DNA from: an uncultured Lachnospiraceae bacterium
Lineage (GTDB): Bacteria > Bacillota > Clostridia > Lachnospirales > Lachnospiraceae
Direction of reading: 5' to 3'
DNA: 64,000 bases
NCBI GenBank assembly: GCA_910584725.1
Contig: CAJUBE010000001.1
Location: forward strand, 62,001-126,000
The translations under genes and the position numbers were made by a program. Of the stretch, positions 57,664-64,000 are shown in pieces (position 1 is the stretch's first letter; the number at the start of each line of letters is the position of its first letter). Under the pieces are notes generated by a model, which worked only from the letters and a program-made list of their open reading frames with translations, searched no databases and was not told the DNA's origin.

Positions 57664-60507
57664 TTAGTAATTTACATAGCTTATATTCATGTCCACATGG
57701 GTGCTGATACCGCTGACCTTTCCCTTGGAGGAATACTGCCACAGGTCGTAGCGTGTCGCCGTGTACGTCGGCGCGCTCGCGTACTGCGCCAGCCACAGCT
57801 TATAGCTTGTCAGACTCCCCGTGTTGATCTTCTCGGTAAACCATGTCTTGTTCGCGTATACGCCCGCCGAAATGCCGGAGTTCTGCACGGTCTGGCAGAA
57901 GGTTTTACAAACCGCGGTTCTGGTTTCGCGGCTGATGCCGTCGGCTCTGCCGCCGCTGGCCTCCACGTCGAGGAAAAGGGGATAATTTAAACCGTAGCCC
58001 TTCACCAGATCAATCGCCATGGAAGCCTCCTCCACGGCCTCCACCTCGTTGACCGCCTGGCTGAAGAAATACGCCCCCACTTTCAGACCCGCCGCTTTCG
58101 CGCCCTTAATATTGCTTCTGAATTTCGGGTCTTCCACCAGCACGCCCGTGGAATAACCGCGGTAGCCGCAGCGGATGATCACGTAGGAGACGCCAGAGTT
58201 TTTCACCGCGTTCCAGTCGATGTTACCGTTGTGCTTAGACACGTCGATGCCCATGGCACCTGAGCTCTTCGCCAGTTTTCCGTCGCTGCCGAAGCTGTAC
58301 TTCGCGCCTTGGATAACCTGTTCTCCCGTCACATAGTTTCCATCTTTATCATAAAAATAAACATGTCCGTCGATGGTCTGCCAGCCGGTGTACCTGTAGG
58401 CCGATGACCCTTTCACTTTTTTGTAAAAGGCATCCCGCTTCCCGTACTCTTTGTAGGTTGCTTCCTCATAATCCCCGTCCGCATTTTTAAAGTAAAGCTG
58501 ATTGCCGTCCTTATCCTTTAACTTTGTATTCTCATCAATGACGGCCGCCTTCACCACCTTTATCTTGAAGGATTCCTCAAGATCTTCACTGTCTTCCGGA
58601 TTCTCGCATTTGACGCGAATCTTCACCTCGCCCTCGGCAACGCCCGTCACCTCGCCCTTCTCATTGACCTTCGCGATCTCCTCATCATCGCTGCTCCAAA
58701 CCACCTTGCCGCCCTTGGGCTTCGTCTCCGCAGTCAGGGTCACCTGCTTGCCGACCGCCACTTCCTTTTCGCCGCTTATGGAGAGCTTGGTGTAGACTGT
58801 TTCTTCCTTATCCTTGTCTTTATCTTTATCTTTGTCTTTGTCCTTGTCTTTGTCCTTGTCTTTGTCTTTATCTTTGTCTTTGTCTTTGTCCTTATCTTGA
58901 TCTTTGTCCTTATCTTTGTCTTGATCGGAATCCTGGTTCTCGTCCTTCTTATCCGAATCGTCGCCCCCCGCATCATTCACCGTCACAGAGCAGTTAAATT
59001 CCTGAATCATACTGCCCACGGCTACCCGTGCCGTAACCGTTGTGCTGCCCGCCGCAACTGCCGTAACCGTACCGCCGTCCACCGTCGCGACCGCCGAATC
59101 CGCAACGCTCCATTCCACCGAATACTCCACCTCGCCGCTGACGGATATTTTCAGGGAATCGCTCTTTCCCTTATCGAGCGTCATGCTTTCTTTGTTGATG
59201 GACACCTTCACGTCATCATAGGGATCGTCCTCCCCGTCCTCAACCATCTTTCTGAACACACCGGCGCTCTTCCACGGATCCGCAATTTTGTCCATGGGCA
59301 CCTTTTCGTACTCCGTCTTCTCATCCCCGATCGGGGTCTTCGTGGACTCCACCCACTCCACGGTATCCTGCAGAGCGGATTCCACAACGGTATTCTGCTG
59401 GGTGGCTTCCTCCTTGGCCACATTGATCTCCGCCTCGGTCTTCACCTCGTCCGCCACATCCACCTTCTGGTAGGCGATCTTGTCAGTCACCTTGACGCTG
59501 CTGCCCTTCGAGGGAAGCGTATACTTTTCCGCCGCCCCGCCCGACAGCGGCAATATCTTAACCTCATACGATCCGGCCGCAATATCCTTCTGGTAAATCA
59601 CGCCGTCCTTGTCATCGTCTTTCCACTGAAAGCTCTTTGCCCCGGAAACCTCCACTTCGAAAGGCACGCCGCCAATCAGCTTACCAGTCTCTTTATTGAC
59701 AAATTTAATCTTCATATCCGAGAGGATAGAGGTCAGATGGAGCTCGACCTCCACCTCTCCCTTTGCGTCCTTCTCCTCCTTCTGCTCTGTCTCTTCCTGC
59801 TCCTCCCCGGCCTCTTCCTCCACGTCGATCATACCGCCCAGCTTCGCAGACTCCGACGCCGCTAACAGCCCGCTCTCCCCGATCACGGAGATGCCCTCTA
59901 TCTCCTCGCCCATATCGGCAAAAGCAGCCACCTGCTTTTCCACGGATTTCGCATGAACATAAATGCCGCCCGTGACAATCGCCCCTGCAAGTACAAGGAC
60001 GCCCAGAAGCGCTACCGCCACATCCAGCGCGCTCATCTCTCCGATCCAGTACATCAGACGGGCGACAAAGCCGTCATCATCATCGTACTCATAATCCTCA
60101 TCCTCGTAATCGTCGTCCTCGTAGTCCTCATCCTCGTAGTCGTCGTCCTCGTAGTCCTCATCCTCGTAGTCGCCGTCTTCGTAGTCCTCATCCTCGTAGT
60201 CGCCGTCCTCGTAATCCTCATCCTCGTAGTCGTCGTCCTCGTAATCCTCATCCTCGTAGTCGTCGTAATCCTCATCTTCATAGCGGACAGTGCGGGTTTT
60301 CGTGGATGTGCCTTTCCCGCTTTTCGGAGAATGAGCGCGCTGATAAGACTCGATCATATCATCATCGAGACTTAAAAATTCCAGCGTGTCTTCCGTCACG
60401 CTGTCATAATCCTCATCATCAAACCGGTCGTCCTCAAGCAGATCCTCAAACCGAACCGGCTTGCGGTGATTTTCCTTATTCTGTCTCTTATTTTTCTTAT
60501 TTTGCAT
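57664..60507 (-). CDS. Large GH25 muramidase with acidic and Lys-Asp repeats
   Basis: A 947-residue protein. Residues 1-75 are charged; 77-145 are about seven units of a ten-residue Asp/Glu/Tyr repeat; one helix (about 161-186) spans the membrane. Outside come a beta-sandwich domain, two Ig-like (Big_2) domains separated by a Lys-Asp repeat of about 40 residues, choline-binding-like repeats (YTGWQTIDGHVYFYDKDGNY) and a C-terminal GH25 domain with AMGIDVSKHNGNIDWNAV, VIIRCGYRGYSTG, YPLFLDVEASGG and YDLWQYSSKGK. It should cleave peptidoglycan glycan strands while tethered to the membrane. The acidic tract faces the cytoplasm. Strong promoter upstream. Confidence 0.9.
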   Translation of the reverse strand: MQNKKNKRQNKENHRKPVRFEDLLEDDRFDDEDYDSVTEDTLEFLSLDDDMIESYQRAHSPKSGKGTSTKTRTVRYEDEDYDDYEDEDYEDDDYEDEDYEDGDYEDEDYEDGDYEDEDYEDDDYEDEDYEDDDYEDEDYEYDDDDGFVARLMYWIGEMSALDVAVALLGVLVLAGAIVTGGIYVHAKSVEKQVAAFADMGEEIEGISVIGESGLLAASESAKLGGMIDVEEEAGEEQEETEQKEEKDAKGEVEVELHLTSILSDMKIKFVNKETGKLIGGVPFEVEVSGAKSFQWKDDDKDGVIYQKDIAAGSYEVKILPLSGGAAEKYTLPSKGSSVKVTDKIAYQKVDVADEVKTEAEINVAKEEATQQNTVVESALQDTVEWVESTKTPIGDEKTEYEKVPMDKIADPWKSAGVFRKMVEDGEDDPYDDVKVSINKESMTLDKGKSDSLKISVSGEVEYSVEWSVADSAVATVDGGTVTAVAAGSTTVTARVAVGSMIQEFNCSVTVNDAGGDDSDKKDENQDSDQDKDKDKDQDKDKDKDKDKDKDKDKDKDKDKDKDKDKDKEETVYTKLSISGEKEVAVGKQVTLTAETKPKGGKVVWSSDDEEIAKVNEKGEVTGVAEGEVKIRVKCENPEDSEDLEESFKIKVVKAAVIDENTKLKDKDGNQLYFKNADGDYEEATYKEYGKRDAFYKKVKGSSAYRYTGWQTIDGHVYFYDKDGNYVTGEQVIQGAKYSFGSDGKLAKSSGAMGIDVSKHNGNIDWNAVKNSGVSYVIIRCGYRGYSTGVLVEDPKFRSNIKGAKAAGLKVGAYFFSQAVNEVEAVEEASMAIDLVKGYGLNYPLFLDVEASGGRADGISRETRTAVCKTFCQTVQNSGISAGVYANKTWFTEKINTGSLTSYKLWLAQYASAPTYTATRYDLWQYSSKGKVSGISTHVDMNISYVNY
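58800..58925. repeat. Hexanucleotide repeat coding Lys-Asp linker
   Basis: Tandem 6-base units (TTTGTC and TTTATC on the plus strand) encode alternating Lys-Asp over about 40 residues between the Ig-like domains. Such tracts change length by slippage. Confidence 0.85.
60073..60279. repeat. Minisatellite coding acidic Tyr repeat
   Basis: About seven 30-base units, each coding a variation of DDYEDEDYED, form residues 77-145 of the large GH25 protein, on the cytoplasmic side. Confidence 0.88.
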
Positions 60508-60581
60508 TACAGTCCCACCTTAATTCTGTGTCAATTGGTTGTGTGGCTTATGTAAACCTCAAATCGAAACAATTCTTGGAA

Positions 60582-60610
60582 ATTATAGCACAAAAATAGC
60601 GCAATATCAA
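60582..60610 (-). promoter_or_regulatory. Strong promoter of the large GH25 gene
   Basis: Minus strand: -35 TTGATA (60605-60610), 17-base spacer, TGC-extended -10 TATAAT (60582-60587). Confidence 0.78.
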
Positions 60611-60737
60611 GATTTTTGTCACACGCAGCGGGATGCCGAATTATGTAAATTGGTAATTTCTGTTAGATTTACGCTTTTTACGCGATAATTGCGCGATATT
60701 TTACACCCATTTTACGGCATTTCTCGCTAATATGCGC

Positions 60738-60766
60738 TTGACTTTGACCGTTTCAACTGACACAAT
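60738..60766 (+). promoter_or_regulatory. Promoter candidate of the zinc-ribbon gene
   Basis: -35 TTGACT (60738-60743), 17-base spacer, CACAAT (60761-60766). The -10 is weak. Confidence 0.45.
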
Positions 60767-60824
60767 AGAAAGGCAACAGACAAACGGTTACCTTACAGAG
60801 ATTGTGGGAAAAGGGGAATTTTTC

Positions 60825-61148
60825 ATGATGTACATGCATTACTGTAAGCGTTGCCAGCGGGTTCATATGTTGAACGGGCATAAGCAGTTTTGTCCAAAAT
60901 GTCAGGGACTGATTACCGAGCTTAAACTCAGCTATCTGGACTATGTATCTATGGATGAATCGCAGAGGGTTTCTTTTACGGTCTGCTGTGCCGACGATGA
61001 ACAGCTCAGAAAACTGAGCACTACATATCGTATGTATAAGTACAGCAAATGGTATAAGGAATTGCAGCGGCAGCTTGCGCAGCCGACGGTTCACACCTTT
61101 GCCGTGCCGGAACAAAGCCCGCTGGAAAACGCCGTATCTATTGTATGA
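60825..61148 (+). CDS. Small zinc-ribbon protein of unknown function
   Basis: A 107-residue protein whose first 30 residues hold two CxxC knuckles, YCKRCQRVH and FCPKCQG, a zinc ribbon. The rest is helical and charged (LRKLSTTYRMYKYSKWYKEL). No named family is evident to me; DNA or RNA binding is a guess. ATG 60825 follows AAAGGGG; the frame is open upstream but the upstream part covers the promoter. A good terminator follows. Confidence 0.68.
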   Translation: MMYMHYCKRCQRVHMLNGHKQFCPKCQGLITELKLSYLDYVSMDESQRVSFTVCCADDEQLRKLSTTYRMYKYSKWYKELQRQLAQPTVHTFAVPEQSPLENAVSIV

Positions 61149-61167
61149 TACGAAAACGCGGAGAAAG

Positions 61168-61211
61168 AGAGCGCAGTCCAAATCTTCGGATTCCGGACGG
61201 CGCTCTTTTTC
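61168..61211 (+). terminator. Terminator of the zinc-ribbon gene
   Basis: AGAGCGC (61168-61174) pairs with GCGCTCT (61200-61206), with an inner AGTCC/GGAC stem, followed by a run of T. Confidence 0.8.
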
Positions 61212-61379
61212 TGTTGTACGTTGTTTTGTAAGTTATGTTACTTATTAAGATTTTATGAGCCTTCTTTTTTCTGTAGATTTTTGTAAAAATTCATAGTAGA
61301 ATAAATACGATTCATTACGCTGCCGCGATTTCCTCTAAGATAAAAGGTGCAGCGGCGCATAAGACTTTCAGGAAAGGGT

Positions 61380-62420
61380 ATGAATAAAAGCATGGGAGAA
61401 AATCAGGATAAAAATACATTGCAGGAAGAAAATATGACAGAGGTGTCGGAATCCACGGCAGAGCCGAAAAAACGCAGCGGACTTCTCGCCAATATTCAGT
61501 TCATTTTATTGGCTGCCATTGTGTTTGTCATCGGTTTCTCGGCGTACCGTCTCTACAAATGGAACAAGGGAACGCCTTCCGACTACGATCCGAACTACCA
61601 GACCACGGACTTCGATATTGAGGTGATGGATAACCTGATTCCGCTCGCTCCGGATAAGCGCGAGGGTTATGTGGACGACGGTGTGACCACCATCCTCTGT
61701 CTGGGCGACGATCCCTTCTCGCTGGAGCGGGGAGAGAACGGCCTGGCGGAGCAGATTGCAAAGAAAACAGGCGCAACCGTCTATAACGGCTCTTTTACGG
61801 GAACCACCATGGCGGCGCAGTTCGCCTCTTACAACGACGGATATATTCTGGACGCCTTCTCCTTCTCGTATGTGGCAAAAAGCCTCGCAAGCGGAGATTT
61901 CGACTTGATGAAAACGGCGGCAACCTACAGCTATGACGAAAATTTCGCCACAACAGCGCAGATGCTTTCCGAACTCGACATGAACACTGTAGATATGATC
62001 TGCGTGATGTACGACGGCAGCGACTATATCAATAAGCGGCCCTGCGACGATCCCAATGCGCCTTATGATGAGGTTACCTACACGGGCGCATTGCGTTCGG
62101 GCGTGAAGGCCATTCAGGAAGCCTTTCCCCACATCCGCATTGTGGTAATGTCCCACACCTTCTGCCACAGCATCGGCGAGGACGGCAATTTCCAGAACGG
62201 CGACCGGGCAGACTTAGGCCACGGCACCTTGAGCCACTATCTGCAAAAGGAGCGGGATGCCACCATGGACGTGGGCGTCTCCTTTATCGACAACTTTTAC
62301 GGCTCCGTCAACGAGGATAATTATCTGGATTATATGACGGATTACATCCACTTCAACGACGCGGGGCGGGAGCTTTTGGCGCAGCGGTTTGCGGACTGCC
62401 TATTCCCGGCGGGGGAGTAA
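61380..62420 (+). CDS. Membrane-anchored SGNH-hydrolase-like protein
   Basis: A 346-residue protein with a short cytoplasmic tail, one membrane helix (about 42-62) and an extracellular SGNH-like domain. The block I region reads TILCLGDDPFS, with Asp where the nucleophilic Ser of GDS is expected; the block V pair is present in TDYIHFNDAGRELLAQ. MYDGSDYI and MSHTFCHSI complete the fold. Such proteins often O-acetylate or deacetylate wall polymers; activity is uncertain given the altered block I. ATG 61380 follows AGGAAAGGG. A stop-codon repeat follows the gene. Confidence 0.72.
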   Translation: MNKSMGENQDKNTLQEENMTEVSESTAEPKKRSGLLANIQFILLAAIVFVIGFSAYRLYKWNKGTPSDYDPNYQTTDFDIEVMDNLIPLAPDKREGYVDDGVTTILCLGDDPFSLERGENGLAEQIAKKTGATVYNGSFTGTTMAAQFASYNDGYILDAFSFSYVAKSLASGDFDLMKTAATYSYDENFATTAQMLSELDMNTVDMICVMYDGSDYINKRPCDDPNAPYDEVTYTGALRSGVKAIQEAFPHIRIVVMSHTFCHSIGEDGNFQNGDRADLGHGTLSHYLQKERDATMDVGVSFIDNFYGSVNEDNYLDYMTDYIHFNDAGRELLAQRFADCLFPAGE

Positions 62421-62438
62421 ATCCTCCCGGCATCGCTC

Positions 62439-62499
62439 ATAGGACGCGACGCCAAGAATCACTAGGACGCGAGAGAATGCCTGAAATACGGCATTCTCT
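62439..62499. repeat. Stop-codon repeat, inverted and partly degraded copy
   Basis: Hairpin 1: AGAGAATGCC 62472-62481 with GGCATTCTCT 62490-62499. To its left lie remnants of hairpin 2 (GACGCGACGCCAAGAATCAC and a repeated AGGACGCGA). The order stop codon, hairpin 2, hairpin 1 is kept relative to the plus-strand gene ending at 62420, so this copy is inverted relative to the minus-strand copies. Confidence 0.6.
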
Positions 62500-62500
62500 G

Positions 62501-63556
62501 TTAATAATCTACCGAAAACAGCGTCTCAAAGTCAAACCGCTTCACCATATCCCGCGTCTCTTCAAGCGCTTTTTCCATCTCCTCCGCGCTCTTCACCTCG
62601 CATGTCCCGTCCGCAAAACACTCCGTCATAAAGCGGTTAAACCTCGCGTGATAATGGGTGTAATCCGCGTAATTGTTTAGATCCGTCACAATCTCCTCCC
62701 TGTTCGGGAAATAGAACACGCGCACGTTATCGTAGGCAAGCAGCGTCTCTGCGATGTAGGCATATTCCCGCATCGTGGCCTCCATATGATTTTCCTGCAT
62801 CACATCGTTCCAGTAAAGAATACTGTAGGGCGGGAAAAAGATATAGAATGTCGTGTCCGGGTTCCGCTCAATGTAAGGGCAGAGATTGACCCGAAGGTTT
62901 TTAACCGTGCCGTCAAGAAAAGCGTCCGGCGGCATCTCCGCCTCCACGGGTGCAGGCGGCGTATAATTGTGCATCACCCACTGGATATTGTAATATTCGT
63001 CCGTCCACCAGCTCTGGTACACAGTAGCCAGATCGGTTTTATCCGGGTCCGCAAGCGGGCGAAGCACATAGTTCAAAAGCACATCCTTGTTCAGCACGTA
63101 CTGTATGTCATTTAAATAATTGTCGTCGTAAAGATAGGCCGGAATCGGGTATTTCGTCTCCTCCACGCCCCCGGTGTAGGTCGTCACGTCAACCCCGAGA
63201 AAGACCGACTTTACCTCATGGCCGCTGTCAAAAATAATGTCCATAATATTGGCCTGATCCTTCGGGTAAGCGCCGCTGTAATTAAGTTTAACTGTCCGAA
63301 GCCCCATCAGCTCCTCAAACCAGTGGGTGTTGAAATTCACCGTCATGGAGGAACCGAGAATCACGCTGTCATAATCCATGTGCTTCGCCATCCCCGGATT
63401 CTGGGTAAGCTGGTTGTCCACCAGATAGGGGAAGTCCGCAAGCGGCGCGTGGTACTGGAAAAAAGGGTCCACCCAGACCACCAGCGCAGCCGCAAGCATA
63501 AGCAGTATCAAGGTAAAGGACACTATGGAGAGAATCCATTTTTTAAACCGCTTCAT
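62501..63556 (-). CDS. SGNH-like membrane-anchored protein
   Basis: A 351-residue protein with one N-terminal helix (about 8-30) and an extracellular domain. DYDSVILGSSMTVNFNTHWF carries a Ser where the DltD/AlgX-like SGNH fold has its nucleophile, and NYADYTHYHARFNRF supplies Asp and His. The proteins resembling it work with membrane-bound acyltransferases on surface polymers, but no such partner is in view. ATG 63556 follows GGAGGAACAGG and lies inside the end of the upstream gene (14-base overlap), so the two are cotranslated. Confidence 0.75.
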   Translation of the reverse strand: MKRFKKWILSIVSFTLILLMLAAALVVWVDPFFQYHAPLADFPYLVDNQLTQNPGMAKHMDYDSVILGSSMTVNFNTHWFEELMGLRTVKLNYSGAYPKDQANIMDIIFDSGHEVKSVFLGVDVTTYTGGVEETKYPIPAYLYDDNYLNDIQYVLNKDVLLNYVLRPLADPDKTDLATVYQSWWTDEYYNIQWVMHNYTPPAPVEAEMPPDAFLDGTVKNLRVNLCPYIERNPDTTFYIFFPPYSILYWNDVMQENHMEATMREYAYIAETLLAYDNVRVFYFPNREEIVTDLNNYADYTHYHARFNRFMTECFADGTCEVKSAEEMEKALEETRDMVKRFDFETLFSVDY

Positions 63557-64000
63557 CCTGTTCCTCCGTTTCCAGTTCCAACCGTTGCAATATATCTTTG
63601 ATAATCTTCTCATCTTGAATTAAACTAATGGCAAAACATTTTTTACCAGCATCTTTCAACGATGCCCCGACATGATATGCCGTTTCCCTGTCAATAATGA
63701 GGAATCGGTCGTGGAATGCCGTTACATATTTCACTTCCAGCACCGGATATTGCGCATTAAAATTTGAGCAATCTGTCCTGGTGAGCCGCGTCTGTTTCTG
63801 TGTATATACAGTCACCGTTACCTGCTCCTGTTTTTTTGACAGCAAATTCAATGTTTTTACATCCACATATCCGTCTACTAAAACAATTTCCCGTTCTGCT
63901 TTTTGAATCAATTCGACAATCAAACTGAATGCGTCATATATCTGTCCGTCAAAAAAGATTTTTTGCGCGGGTTCTTCATTCTGAGATATATAATCAAATA
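63543..64000 (-). CDS. ORF6N/RhuM-like protein with PLD-like C-terminus, 5' end outside window
   Basis: The frame is open to the right edge, so only the last 150 or so residues are seen. Landmarks: EIVLVDGYVDVKTLNLLSKK, TVTVYTQKQT, TAFHDRFLIIDRETAYHVG and SLKDAGKKCFAISLIQD. The His-Asp pair in FHDRFLIID with the downstream lysines resembles a phospholipase D half-site. In known relatives it follows an ORF6N or RhuM DNA-binding-type domain; that part is not in the window. It is followed by, and overlaps, the SGNH-like gene. Confidence 0.66.
   Translation of the reverse strand, partial: FDYISQNEEPAQKIFFDGQIYDAFSLIVELIQKAEREIVLVDGYVDVKTLNLLSKKQEQVTVTVYTQKQTRLTRTDCSNFNAQYPVLEVKYVTAFHDRFLIIDRETAYHVGASLKDAGKKCFAISLIQDEKIIKDILQRLELETEEQDEAV

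Larger units (their letters stand above)
60508..60824. other. Divergent AT-rich promoter region
   Basis: Holds promoters for the GH25 gene and the zinc-ribbon gene. I see no gene or large structure in between. Confidence 0.5.

Noticed and set aside
63543..63923. A complete 126-residue protein starting at 63923
   Set aside because: The frame is open with matching family sequence to the window edge, so that ATG is internal.
1..64000. tRNA, rRNA, CRISPR, insertion sequence or prophage
   Set aside because: I looked for cloverleaf, direct-repeat arrays, transposase and integrase signatures and saw none; only the small structured repeats listed.

Overview
The window looks like a chromosomal segment of a Gram-positive gut clostridium, most likely family Lachnospiraceae. 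The evidence is a moderately GC-rich genome with strong purine-rich ribosome-binding sites, frequent GTG/TTG starts, consensus sigma-A promoters and a crr-ptsI-ptsH operon. There is also a DUF4867 / fucose-isomerase-like / xylulokinase gene set, a Csp-like subtilase, many GT2 glycosyltransferases, two GH25 lysozymes with N-terminal membrane anchors, and a CotH/VTC/DUF4956 cassette. I cannot name a species from sequence alone. I see no tRNA, rRNA, CRISPR array, transposase or integrase.

Region 1 (1-12.5 kb): general PTS genes (crr, ptsI, ptsH; minus strand); a duplicated FliD-C-like protein (plus); a sugar operon (xylulokinase, DUF4867, isomerase; minus) with a divergent LacI-type regulator; a PAS-GGDEF-EAL phosphodiesterase; and a carbamate-kinase-like protein. 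Region 2 (12.5-25.6 kb, minus strand): a probable lipoprotein operon (BMP-type binding protein, DUF5722-like glycosidase, GT2, signal peptidase II), an SOS-type Y-family polymerase, a Csp-like subtilase, a ClpX-like unfoldase, an HtrA protease and glmS.

Region 3 (25.6-57.6 kb, minus strand): a large cell-surface polysaccharide locus. It has an LCP ligase, a polyprenyl-phosphate sugar transferase, MoxR plus a DUF58-transglutaminase fusion, five GT2 proteins, a phosphohexomutase, a methyltransferase-kinase resembling the O-antigen chain terminator WbdD, and an ABC exporter (wzm/wzt) whose ATPase carries a C-terminal cargo-binding domain. dTDP-rhamnose genes rfbA, rfbB and rfbC are present but rfbD is not. 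Embedded between rfbA and rfbB is a cassette of a CotH kinase, a small membrane protein, a Cthe_2159-like lipoprotein, a VTC polyphosphate-polymerase-like protein and DUF4956. The simplest reading is synthesis, capping, export and wall attachment of a rhamnose-containing polymer.

Region 4 (57.6-64 kb): a GH25 protein with extreme acidic and Lys-Asp repeats, a zinc-ribbon protein, two SGNH-like membrane-anchored proteins and the end of an ORF6N/RhuM-like protein.

The most unusual layer lies between the genes. Several related structured elements sit at the stop codons of unrelated genes. One family (about 5.8, 6.6, 8.3, 23.5, 23.7, 40.6 and 62.5 kb) combines a GAGAATGC hairpin with a long AGTACTTCT hairpin whose outer stem differs from copy to copy yet stays paired. 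A second, three-hairpin family (4.1 and 36.3 kb) shows paired compensatory changes, and a third large structure separates wzm from wzt. These are the best candidates here for something undescribed.
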